Assembly: GCA_020186115.1 (NCBI GenBank)
Contig: WSYJ01000164.1
Coordinates: 124,001-188,000 of the forward strand
Length of the DNA: 64,000 nucleotides
DNA from: Histomonas meleagridis
Lineage: Eukaryota; Parabasalia; Tritrichomonadida; Dientamoebidae
Direction of reading: 5' to 3'
Shown: one piece after another, positions 28,275 to 37,255 of the stretch
Position numbering within the stretch: the stretch's first letter is position 1
Layout: the number at the start of each line of letters is the position of its first letter
Notes under the pieces: generated by a model
What the model was told of the DNA's origin: nothing
The model's database searches: none
What the model saw: the letters and a program-made list of their open reading frames with translations, nothing else
Position numbers and translations under genes: made by a program

Positions 28275-29591
28275 ATGGATTCACAAAACGGAAGCCAACT
28301 TTTGATTCTTCCATTTATGCTAATAATAATTCATTTTTTTATTTGCTTAAATTTATTTTTTAACAATCAATCAACAATTGTATATAAGAAAGATGGATCA
28401 AATCTATATGTCGATTTTACTAAGTGTTGTAAGCCACACTACAAGATGTGGGAATGGATACTAAGCAAGAACATGACAAAAGGAGAAATTATTAATGTAT
28501 TAAATCAAATATACCCATATGACTTCATGCGACAAAAAGTCTTCTTTTTCGACCATCAACTTGACAAACCATATCCCAAAAAAGAAAAACATGGAATTTA
28601 TGGGACGGAAGAAATCCAGCGAATCATTTACGAGAATCAATATCCCGCGGATTGTAGCCAACGTAACTTCCTTATTATTCCAAATTATATGGCTAATGGC
28701 ATTGGTTCAATGATTCATGTATTCGGAGCTTATATTGCAGATGGTATAATATTCAATCGGACAGTAGTTTATGATCCCAGAGAACAAAACAGATACACCA
28801 ATTTTTCCCATTGCAAAGGGACTCAAGGCTTTGATTGTTTTTTCCGTCCTTTATCAAAATGTCAACTTACATCCGATGAAATTAATTATTCGAATCCTAA
28901 ATACCTCAAAGCGCCACCAGTTAATCGCTTCAGTATTCCTGAGTCAGTAATAAAAGTATTTTCACAAACAGCATCTCCACCCGAAGTATATTATTTCTTA
29001 TGGCGGATTCAAACAGCATATTATATCACACATCCGAATGATAATCTCAAGAAATGGCTGAAAGAGTTCAAAGAGAAATACATTGTTAATGCAAAAGATC
29101 ATTATGACGTATCAATATTCATTCGGCGCGGCTCTAAATATCTTGAAATGAACTTAGTTCCATCCGATAAATATCGTTATCCATTAGAAATAATCCGAAA
29201 ACTTGAGTCATATGACAACAAAAAGTTATCAGTGTTTGTAAATAGTGATGACTCAAATGCATTAAATGAGTTCCTCCAATACAAAGACTTTTATGACTTC
29301 TCTTACTACAATTGCACAAGACCTAAAGGCGGACACGACCATAGTAATGCACACGACGCAAAGACGGCGCTGTGGGAGTCAATAAGTTCATTGGCCAATT
29401 TGCAAGAGCTCATTAAGGCTGACTACATGATCGGAACAGTAGGAAGTAACTGGGGAAGGCTCATCATCGAGCTGAACATGCAGTACTTCAACAAAAGCGT
29501 GCGATTCCCGTTCTTTGAGGTGGGAGACAGCGTGTGCGTGACACCTTCGCATTGTAGAGTATGCAACAAGAAATTATCTTTCATTTGGTAA
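28275..29591 (+). CDS. Type II membrane fucosyltransferase-like protein (438 aa)
   Basis: The frame is open back into the transposon, but the ATG at 28275 gives MDSQNGSQLLILPFML, an N-terminal signal anchor (residues ~9-33, LLILPFMLIIIHFFICLNLF), the expected topology of a Golgi glycosyltransferase. The luminal domain includes 'NYMANGIGSMIHVFGAYIAD' near residue 145 and 'DYMIGTVGSNWGRLIIELNM' near 395. The latter is the nucleotide-sugar-binding pattern of alpha-1,6-fucosyltransferase/NodZ-like GT23-type enzymes (GS..SR...EL). Several Cys and N-x-S/T sequons are present. The acceptor is unknown; surface glycoconjugates are likely. A transposon end lies only 37 bp upstream. Confidence 0.7.
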   Translation: MDSQNGSQLLILPFMLIIIHFFICLNLFFNNQSTIVYKKDGSNLYVDFTKCCKPHYKMWEWILSKNMTKGEIINVLNQIYPYDFMRQKVFFFDHQLDKPYPKKEKHGIYGTEEIQRIIYENQYPADCSQRNFLIIPNYMANGIGSMIHVFGAYIADGIIFNRTVVYDPREQNRYTNFSHCKGTQGFDCFFRPLSKCQLTSDEINYSNPKYLKAPPVNRFSIPESVIKVFSQTASPPEVYYFLWRIQTAYYITHPNDNLKKWLKEFKEKYIVNAKDHYDVSIFIRRGSKYLEMNLVPSDKYRYPLEIIRKLESYDNKKLSVFVNSDDSNALNEFLQYKDFYDFSYYNCTRPKGGHDHSNAHDAKTALWESISSLANLQELIKADYMIGTVGSNWGRLIIELNMQYFNKSVRFPFFEVGDSVCVTPSHCRVCNKKLSFIW

Positions 29592-30062
29592 TAATAATAA
29601 TTAATAAATTTGAATGCATTTTCGATAATTCGTAACTCAAAGAAACTAAAAAACATCGGAACCATTAAAAGTAAAGCAAAGACATAGAAATTATTATTAC
29701 AATCATCAGATGGATTCAAAACGATTGGGAATGGAGTTTTCCTTTAAATTGAATTGCAGATCAATAATAGCAATTGTTTATGATAAAAATTATATCACAA
29801 ATATATAAAACACAAAGTTTTTGATTGAAGAATCATTTGAATTTTATTAAAAAAAGGTAAAGAATCTGTGTGTTAAGGGAATAGTTTTGCACTACAGGAT
29901 TACCATTGTTAGATAAAAACTTGTCCTATTCAGCAAAGCTCCTGCTTTCTCTAATCTATATTCTTTGTATAAACTTGATTAATACTCAGAATTATATCAC
30001 AAATATCTTAAATGTACATATTATGTTTACGAAAATGAAAAATCATGAAGACAATGTCACTT
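29592..30062. other. AT-rich intergenic region between convergent genes
   Basis: About 470 bases; short open frames have no recognisable content. No RNA gene seen. Confidence 0.55.
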
Positions 30063-30812
30063 TTATTGATGCGAGGGTGAGCAATGAGAAATAATTTCAT
30101 CAAGTTCAGTAAAATCAATCGCAATGTTTTCAAATGGGATTTGCTCTCTTTGTGGAAAGGCTTTTCTTAATGCTGTTATGTATTGCTTTTGATAGAATAT
30201 GAGCGCATCAAGAGATTTCCTTTTGTTTTTCTCATAAAGTTCTGTTGCGTTATCTACCTTTTGGACATAAATTGGGAGTAATCCATCAATTTTTTCATTT
30301 AGTTTGGTAAGTTGAGTATTAGATCCCATTGCAACTAAATCATTTAACTCATTTGTAAGCTTCTCCTTTTGGAAACAAAGACGTGTGATTTGTCTTTTGG
30401 TTCGTTTAATAGAAGTTAACACTTCAAGAATTTCACGATAATTGGCTTCAATTTGAGTTGGGATGATTACATCTGATAATTCAATACTGAACTTGTGGAA
30501 ATTCATCGATGATAAGAGGAAAGCTTGAGATGGTTGGAATTGTGATTGACTTGGAAGAAAATAATCAGAAAATTTAATTGTAGTTGAACGTAAACATTTA
30601 GAAAAATTGACAATTGCAAGCTTCAAATCTTTGATTGCAAGCAAAGCTTGTTTTGTGTTTTTAAGCATTTTTTTCATTTGTTCATTTTTGGATTTTATCA
30701 CAGGATCATTGATTGAAAAAAAAGAAGCTGTAGCTCCAATCACCATATCAATTCCGTCAGAAAACATTTGCTTAGTTTTGTCCCAAACTGATTCAATCTG
30801 AGATGAGTCCAT
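30063..30812 (-). CDS. BAR-domain-like helical protein (249 aa)
   Basis: The frame extends to a TTG; the ATG at 30812 (MDSSQIESVWDKTKQ) is used. Three long amphipathic helices are predicted by eye, at residues ~30-75, ~100-185 and ~185-225, with patterns 'EILEVLTSIKRTKRQITRL', 'KLTNELNDLVAMG' and 'ALIFYQKQYITALRKAF'. This arrangement, with clustered Lys/Arg, is that of classical BAR domains that bend or sense membranes in endocytosis. Absence of SH3 or PX domains makes it a minimal BAR protein. Not a certain assignment. Plus-strand AACCG and AACGA boxes lie around 30862-30874 in its promoter. Confidence 0.6.
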   Translation of the reverse strand: MDSSQIESVWDKTKQMFSDGIDMVIGATASFFSINDPVIKSKNEQMKKMLKNTKQALLAIKDLKLAIVNFSKCLRSTTIKFSDYFLPSQSQFQPSQAFLLSSMNFHKFSIELSDVIIPTQIEANYREILEVLTSIKRTKRQITRLCFQKEKLTNELNDLVAMGSNTQLTKLNEKIDGLLPIYVQKVDNATELYEKNKRKSLDALIFYQKQYITALRKAFPQREQIPFENIAIDFTELDEIISHCSPSHQ

Positions 30813-31011
30813 TTTTAGCAAAAAATTATTTGAACTGAAAAGTGTGACTTTTTGTGAGTTTAACCGTCTAACGATCGCAAAAATCTTTTACATAAAAATT
30901 GTTATTTATCGATATCCTGTTATTGCATTGACTCGATGAGTGAATGTTTGTGTTTCCCAAAAATATAAGAAAAAACTCTTTTACACAAAGTTTGAATTTT
31001 GAGGATCCTGA

Positions 31012-31866
31012 TTAAAAGATGAACTTTAGAACTAAAAAACAGGCGCAGGATGACAAGTTGCTCAAGAAGTTGACCATATCATTGTTCATCCATGTCACTC
31101 CTTTAAAGTACTGGTTCTGAACGCCGTTTGTAAATTCATGTTCAGTTATTTGATTTGTACCATGAACAAGATAATGCACTTGGAACAAATCCCCAAAAAT
31201 AGAATCAACTAAACAGCCAATAAAACCAGAAATTGAAATAAAAAGTGTGTCTTTGAACCAATGTGAACAAAGGTTGTAGTAGAAAAAGCACCAAATTATG
31301 GATATAAGGAAAGATCCAACGAATGCAGCAATAGTTCCAAGCTTAGAAATACCACCAGAAAGACCTTTTTGAACGGATTTCAAAGTAATAATCGAAATTG
31401 GTAGACCAGGACTCATAATACCAATTTCACCAGCCCATGTATCTGCTGTAGACTCTGCTATGGAAGCACCGAATAAAGCTATAAAAATTGGGTTTCCAGT
31501 AAATCTATAAAATATCGCTAAAAAGGCTGCTATCCCACCATTTGCAAGAACTTGGAAATGATCACGGCAACCACCTTTTTTCTGAATTCCAGAAGCAATA
31601 TTTTGTGTTTGCTTTTTTGAGATTTTAGTGAATATTGTTGAAGTAAAAAAGAATACGAGTAATATAAGATATCCACCAAACCCAAAATTCCAAAAGACAG
31701 AAACACCAACAAACATTGTTGCAACACAACCTGAAAATGTAAGTGATTTTCTTAAGTATACAAAGCGACATAAAATAAGTGTAGTAACAATCGTAATTAT
31801 TGGGTAGTAAGTTGGTCCAACTGTATCAAGAATTTTATCACCAACAATTGCTCTGTGGAATTTCAT
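31012..31866 (-). CDS. TMEM19/DUF92-family membrane protein (284 aa)
   Basis: The ATG at 31866 (MKFHRAIVGDKIL) is the first in frame; the longer open frame begins at TTG and covers the promoter. About six hydrophobic segments span the protein. Conserved DUF92 pieces are present: 'KKGGCRDHFQVLANGGIAAF', 'AESTADTWAGEIGI' and 'SGGISKLGTIAAFVGSFLI', and 'GCLVDSIFGDLFQ'. The family includes TMEM19 and the plant phytyl-phosphate kinase VTE6, so a role in phosphorylating isoprenoid phosphates is possible but unproven here. Length is normal. Confidence 0.85.
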   Translation of the reverse strand: MKFHRAIVGDKILDTVGPTYYPIITIVTTLILCRFVYLRKSLTFSGCVATMFVGVSVFWNFGFGGYLILLVFFFTSTIFTKISKKQTQNIASGIQKKGGCRDHFQVLANGGIAAFLAIFYRFTGNPIFIALFGASIAESTADTWAGEIGIMSPGLPISIITLKSVQKGLSGGISKLGTIAAFVGSFLISIIWCFFYYNLCSHWFKDTLFISISGFIGCLVDSIFGDLFQVHYLVHGTNQITEHEFTNGVQNQYFKGVTWMNNDMVNFLSNLSSCACFLVLKFIF

Positions 31867-31941
31867 GTTCAATTTCCTGGCCAGAATATTGCGGTTTTTT
31901 GAAAGGATTACGTTATTTGAAATACCCACAGCAGTCAGAGT

Positions 31942-31957
31942 GAAGTGACTTAACGTT
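31942..31957 (-). promoter_or_regulatory. Shared 16-bp promoter block (AACGTT + TCACT)
   Basis: Identical on the coding strand (AACGTTAAGTCACTTC) to the block upstream of the S9 protease gene. It lies about 76-91 nt before the TMEM19-like ATG. Confidence 0.5.
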
Positions 31958-32353
31958 TCTGGTTTTTCAAAATTTGAAAAATTAAGAAAATGCAAAACCT
32001 TTTGCTGAGTTCAACACTTTGAGATATGCTCAAATTCCATTTTGTACGAAGGGAAATGAACATGTTTTGAAAAAAAACAAAAGTTTTATATGAATGAATC
32101 TTTTTGATAATTTTAAATTATCATTCTAAAGCATAAAAAAATGATTATGACTTTATTATAGAAAATGTATAATCATTGTGAAATAATAAATGCTCATTTT
32201 TTGTAAATGAACTCTTTTTTACATCGACTAGTAATATTAATTTTAAATTTGGGAACAAGTGTTTAACTTGTTTTTTGAAATTCTTTTGGTATTAAAGTGC
32301 TTTTTCTTTAGTAAAAAATGATTACCATGAACGGAAATGCCATGTGAAATGAA
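31958..32353. other. AT-rich divergent intergenic region
   Basis: Between the TMEM19-like promoter and the next plus-strand gene. GAACGG at 32329-32334 lies 20 nt before the next ATG. No other feature. Confidence 0.45.
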
Positions 32354-33829
32354 ATGGAAAACAGCTCGCTTTTCGTCTTCGATAACCAAATTGAAATACC
32401 TAATGGCGAGCGATTCATTAGCCAAAGCAAGTTCATCGTTATTTCAAAAGATTTTAAAACAATGTATATATTCAAAAAAGATAATTTTGTGAAAGTTTAT
32501 ACATCAGGTTTAAATCTTGATCCTATTAAAGATACAATCAAAAATGTGGGATTCATAGATAGAGAAATACATGTATTCTTTTTTCTGATCCATGATTCAA
32601 TCCCAATACTAATAATTTATAACATTGAAAAAAATCAATATGAAAAGATTGATTTATCTTCTCTTTATTTTCATTGCAATGTTTTATCAGCGTTTTCTCC
32701 ATACTCTAACACATTTTGTGTAATATCAGAAGAAGGCTTTGGACTTTATTCACTTGACATAGAACCTATTCTTTACCGGAAGGAAAACATCAGTGGCGCG
32801 CGATTTTATAAAAATATTTTATTGATTCTTTCATCCAATGGATTTACATTTTATAAATTCAGACCTAATTCTCCAGAAGAAGTTATTTTCTCATCTTCAG
32901 AACCTCTTCGCATAAATTCTTTTTTTTATACTCGAAGTGAACTTTTTTTAGTTCTCACTGATTATAAAATTCGAAAAATAGATATTAAGCACAAGCGACT
33001 TTTTTCAAACAAGTACACACTTCCAACTGTTTTATCTTCTGATAATATCTTCTTCTCTCTCTATGATAATTGTCTTTTTGCTTCATCTTCAAGCAAGTCA
33101 CTTTTGTTTGATTTAGAATTGAAAGCTATCGTTTCTATCGGCGAACCTCAAACGATAGAGCAAGGAACCATTTTTCGGAACAAATATTATATAACAACAA
33201 CAAAGATATACAATTTTACACTTGATTATTCTTCGATAACAAGTGATACTGATTTTACCAAAAACTTAAATTTAATTGGAGCATTATTTAGAAGAAATGG
33301 AGGCGAAAATTGTGCATTAAGACTTTTGAATGCTGTTTTAAAAAAGACCGAAAAAGCTTCGCGTATGAATGAAATAATACGTGAAGTTGGTCCTTATACG
33401 ATTTCTAATTCATTGCAAATATTATTTTCACGTTCTATTCAGTTTAGTTCGAATAATCCGCATTTAGTATTAATTGGTTTTGTAAATTATATTCAAATTT
33501 TAGGATCGAAAATTACTGACGAAGCTAAAGTTCCATTTTATGAAGTGTTAATGAATCCTGAAACTAAATATTTGATGAATAACTTGTTCACGTCTTTAAA
33601 TATAATTAAATTGAATAAATTTGTTCTGAAATTAATTATGGATAAAGTCAACGAAATTAATTTGAATTTTGTGGAAAATTTAATCGATTTCGCAGATGTG
33701 GCAATCGATTTTAATAAAAAGGAATTAGCGAAAAAGGCAATAATCATTGCAAAATTGGAATACGAAGAAGAAACAATTGAACTAAAAAATGTAATAACAA
33801 AATTTAATGAACATTTTGGAAAACTATAA
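32354..33829 (+). CDS. Propeller-plus-helical protein, unknown family (491 aa)
   Basis: ATG at 32354, with GAACGG 20 nt upstream. The first ~300 residues are beta-rich with repeated strand pairs ('KFIVISKDFKTMYIFKKD', 'NTFCVISEEGFGLYSLDI', 'NILLILSSNGFTFYKF'), as in a seven-blade propeller with weak WD motifs. The remaining ~190 residues are helical (CALRLLNAVLKKTEKAS; 'ELAKKAIIIAKLEYEEETI'). The architecture resembles RMC1/C18orf8 of the Mon1-Ccz1 Rab7 GEF, or other vesicle-coat subunits, but I cannot assign it. No membrane segment. Confidence 0.6.
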   Translation: MENSSLFVFDNQIEIPNGERFISQSKFIVISKDFKTMYIFKKDNFVKVYTSGLNLDPIKDTIKNVGFIDREIHVFFFLIHDSIPILIIYNIEKNQYEKIDLSSLYFHCNVLSAFSPYSNTFCVISEEGFGLYSLDIEPILYRKENISGARFYKNILLILSSNGFTFYKFRPNSPEEVIFSSSEPLRINSFFYTRSELFLVLTDYKIRKIDIKHKRLFSNKYTLPTVLSSDNIFFSLYDNCLFASSSSKSLLFDLELKAIVSIGEPQTIEQGTIFRNKYYITTTKIYNFTLDYSSITSDTDFTKNLNLIGALFRRNGGENCALRLLNAVLKKTEKASRMNEIIREVGPYTISNSLQILFSRSIQFSSNNPHLVLIGFVNYIQILGSKITDEAKVPFYEVLMNPETKYLMNNLFTSLNIIKLNKFVLKLIMDKVNEINLNFVENLIDFADVAIDFNKKELAKKAIIIAKLEYEEETIELKNVITKFNEHFGKL

Positions 33830-34078
33830 AATATATCAATAAAATGGTTTTGTTAGTGTAAATTTTAAGTTTTATAAATATTAAATTTAAAATGGTTCAT
33901 TGGTAAAAAACGAATTAAAAAAAATAGACAATTAAAATATAAAAACATATTTTTCTTAGAAAATGTAATTACATTTATTAACCTATGGGATTTTTGAAAT
34001 AATTCCAACTTTTGTAATAGAAACTTTCTTAAAAAAACCATTTTCTCAAAAAAGTATGGAATTGTTTTATTAATAGAA

Positions 34079-35149
34079 ATGAACGAATCATTCCCAGATG
34101 ATTTTCATCAATATCAGATTATGCATAAAATTGGACAAGGAGAAACAAGTTCAACTTATGTTGCTCTTTGCATTACCAATAACCAACATGTATGTATTAA
34201 AATGATTGATTTAGATTTGCCTTCAATTAAAATAGATAAATTATTGAAAGAAATTTCTTTTTTAACAACTTCTTCACATAAAAACATGATATCTTACTAT
34301 ACTTCATTTCAAGTCGATACAAAGATTTGGCTTGTTACTGAATTTATGGATGGAGGTTCATGTGCTGATATTCTTAATTATGGATTTAAAAATGGAATAA
34401 AAGATGAAAAACTAATAGCTACCATTTTAAAAAATGTTTTGGAATTTTTAATATATTTTCATGCTAAAAGTCAAATACATCGTAATATTAGAGCAAATAG
34501 TATCTTTCTTTCTAATTTCGGCGATGTGAAAGTTGGTAATTTTGGTTTTGCTGCATGTCTTATTCAAGAAGGACAAATGATTGAAGCGAGACATACAAAA
34601 ATTCAATGTTCTCCTTTTTCTGCTCCTGAATTAATTAATGGAAGTATAGATGGTCATACAACAAGTGTAGATATTTGGGAAGTTGGAATAACAGCAATAG
34701 AATTAGCAACAGGGAAAGCACCATTTTGTGATCTTCCTCCATTAAAACAAGTTCAAATGATTATTGAAGGCAAAATACTTGAATTGGTATATGAAAGTTC
34801 ATTATCTTTTACATTAAAGGATTTCATATTTTCATGTCTTCAATTTGACCCAAAAAAAAGGTTAACTGCTGAAGAATTATTTCAACATAAATTTATGAAA
34901 AAAGCACAAGATAGATCATATATATCAAATACTTTATTATCTCATCTTCTACCATTAGACCAAAGATATCAGATTCTTCACAATGAATTTTCTCAAGATA
35001 TATCTACAAAAAGTCATTTGCGCAACTATTCGTTTGATTTTCCTAATGAAACAAAAGAAACATCAAATCAGCAGCAATTAAAAGCTCGTAAAAGGATCAA
35101 AAGTACTGTTCAATGCGGAAGATTTACAGTTTCCACATTATTAGATTAA
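34079..35149 (+). CDS. OSR1/SPAK-like STE20-family pseudokinase (356 aa)
   Basis: The kinase fold is complete and close to OSR1/SPAK: 'YQIMHKIGQGETSSTYVAL', Lys41 (VCIKMIDLD), Glu58 in the C-helix, 'ISYYTSFQVDTKIWLVTEFM', 'SAPELINGSIDGHTTSVDIW' and 'ATGKAPFCDLPPLKQVQM'. The key catalytic residues are changed: HRD is HRN (Asn126), the metal-binding Asn position 131 is Ser, and DFG is NFG (Asn144). ATP or substrate binding may persist, but phosphotransfer is unlikely. The C-terminal tail ends GRFTVSTLLD (Arg348-Val351), an RFxV peptide. In animals RFxV motifs of WNKs and transporters bind the CCT domain of OSR1/SPAK. Likely a scaffold or allosteric partner. Confidence 0.85.
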   Translation: MNESFPDDFHQYQIMHKIGQGETSSTYVALCITNNQHVCIKMIDLDLPSIKIDKLLKEISFLTTSSHKNMISYYTSFQVDTKIWLVTEFMDGGSCADILNYGFKNGIKDEKLIATILKNVLEFLIYFHAKSQIHRNIRANSIFLSNFGDVKVGNFGFAACLIQEGQMIEARHTKIQCSPFSAPELINGSIDGHTTSVDIWEVGITAIELATGKAPFCDLPPLKQVQMIIEGKILELVYESSLSFTLKDFIFSCLQFDPKKRLTAEELFQHKFMKKAQDRSYISNTLLSHLLPLDQRYQILHNEFSQDISTKSHLRNYSFDFPNETKETSNQQQLKARKRIKSTVQCGRFTVSTLLD

Positions 35150-35402
35150 TAAATTTTACATATATAATTTTTTCATTGTATTATCAAATTTGAAAAACAC
35201 TATGATATAAAATTCTCTTTGATATTTTCAAGCTTCTAATAGTATACTTATAAAAGAAATTTTTTGGAAGAACTTCATAAATAACTAATGAAGGATTGTT
35301 TTAATAAAAATATTTTAAATAAAAAATCTATTTCATCATAAAAATTCGAATTTACAAAAGTATTTATTCTCAAATTCATACAAATATTCATTTTTATAAA
35401 TT

Positions 35403-36617
35403 TCATAACATCCATTTTGGCGTAGCACGATGCGGTATATCAAACACAGAATTCACAGGACCTTTTTGTTCATTTTCATCTTTTTTCTGTTTTGCCAACA
35501 TTGCTGTTGTTGGTCTCATTAATCTTTCAGGATCTCTTTTTGCATGTCTAAATTTTCTGTTATTTGCTTCTATGAATTTTCTTGTTTTTTCTTCTCTTTC
35601 TATTTTTTCTGCTTCTTTTGCATGAAGTATCATTTTTCTTCTTTCTGTTGCTTCGTTATCTCTTTTTCTAATTCTATCCCAATCAGCTTTTAATATTTTG
35701 ACTTGTTTAGGTGTATCATTTTGTGATATTTCTTCTTTTTCAATAACTTTTTCTTGATTCTTTCTTTGGAATTCTTTTTGAAGTTCGTTGTATTTCTTTC
35801 GACGTAATTCTTCTTCTTTTTGTTTCGCTTTATTCGCTTGATCAATTGCATCTTGTAGTTTTTGATTTTTAATTCGTTCACGTTCTTCAAGTCTTTGTTT
35901 AAGTGCATTTGAATCAATTTTTCTCTTTGGTTTTGGATTATAATTTTGTTCATTTTGTTCATTTTGAGATTTTTGTTGGTTGATGGCTAATTTCATTTTA
36001 TGTTTTAGTTCACAAAACTCATTATACCATTCAATATGCGCAAGAACGGATTCTTTTGGAATGTCGGGAAGATATAAAAAAAGATCTGTTTCACCATGGC
36101 GCTGTAATTGACGAAGAAATTCGGAATGTGAATCACTATCCCATCCACCAGTACGACCGCCATTACGAATAAGATAATCTTGGAATTCACTTATTGGTGA
36201 TTCATTGTTGGATTTATGTGGCTTGGGTCGGAGCGCAGGTGTCTGGAGAGAATTATTACGTTTTTCTTTTTTGTCAATATCATCAGTGATTTTTTTGATT
36301 TTACCATTAATAAGTTCAAAATCAGAAACACTCTCAACTCTTAATGTTTTAATATCTTTTTCAATTTTGTCTAATCGGATTTTGAATCCACGATCATGTG
36401 GTCTAATATTTGAAATTTGGTTGCTTGTTTGACGAAATTGCTGGATAAGTATTATATTGTTGTCTTTAAAAACATTGGCATATGACATCAAAATATCTTT
36501 TTCTTCCCTGGAAAGTGAATCAGTTAGTTTGTTTAATGAGTTTGAAAGCTGGCGAAGCAAGTCATGTTCTGTTTGCGCTAGACTGTGAATTCTTGCGCTC
36601 CATTCTCTTTCAGACAT
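35403..36617 (-). CDS. CCDC112-like coiled-coil protein (404 aa)
   Basis: ATG at 36617. Residues 1-110 are helical coiled coil (LREQ..SLNKLTDSLSREEKD). A conserved central module around residues 143-195 reads 'EFQDYLIRNGGRTGGWDSDS', then HSEFLRQL and 'IEWYNEFCELKHKMK', the signature of CCDC112, a centriolar-satellite/ciliary protein. A long charged coiled coil follows (RLEERERIKNQKLQDAIDQA..., KEAEKIEREEKTRKFIEANN), with a short Pro-containing tail. A role at basal bodies is likely by homology. AACGTA (reverse) lies 6 nt and AACGG (forward) about 28 nt before the ATG. Confidence 0.75.
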   Translation of the reverse strand: MSEREWSARIHSLAQTEHDLLRQLSNSLNKLTDSLSREEKDILMSYANVFKDNNIILIQQFRQTSNQISNIRPHDRGFKIRLDKIEKDIKTLRVESVSDFELINGKIKKITDDIDKKEKRNNSLQTPALRPKPHKSNNESPISEFQDYLIRNGGRTGGWDSDSHSEFLRQLQRHGETDLFLYLPDIPKESVLAHIEWYNEFCELKHKMKLAINQQKSQNEQNEQNYNPKPKRKIDSNALKQRLEERERIKNQKLQDAIDQANKAKQKEEELRRKKYNELQKEFQRKNQEKVIEKEEISQNDTPKQVKILKADWDRIRKRDNEATERRKMILHAKEAEKIEREEKTRKFIEANNRKFRHAKRDPERLMRPTTAMLAKQKKDENEQKGPVNSVFDIPHRATPKWML

Positions 36618-37255
36618 TTTCTTAACGTATTTTAAAATTAGAAACCGTTATTTCTGCAAGCAAAGTAAAAATTATGATTAGTAAATGATCACCAATATGT
36701 TATTTTTTACATTTAAAACTTTCTTAATAACGTTTTATAGACATGATATTTTATACATTTATATTTTTATTATAATTAAAAATGCATTAAATAATCTTCT
36801 AAATGTTATGATAATGTCATTAAATATTTAATAAACAAGAATAATGGCAATTGTAATAAATAAAGAATTAATGAATTATGAAAAATAAAGTGTAATTATT
36901 AAATTAAATGAAGGGGAAAAAAATAAAGAAAATAAAACTTTGTATTTAATATACAAAAAATATTATTCCATATACCACAACAACCCAGTGCGAGCCGAAA
37001 GTTTTTAAAAATTTTATACTGTTATATCTTATTAATACTAGTACAATTGTATCACTTTCGGAATTTTTGATGAAAAACAAAATCATCTTGAAACAAAGTT
37101 AATTAAAATCTTCGATAATTAAAACATCTTCATTATGTTCAAAATCATTTTTTCTAAATATAATTGTCATATTTATAGTTATCAAACGTGTTTAAAAAAA
37201 AGCGATTAAAATGCATCAATAACAAATTATTATAAAATTTCATGTTTATTCTTTA
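36618..37255. other. AT-rich intergenic region
   Basis: About 640 bases between two minus-strand genes; the promoter of the CCDC112-like gene is at its left end. No coding sequence recognised. Confidence 0.55.
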
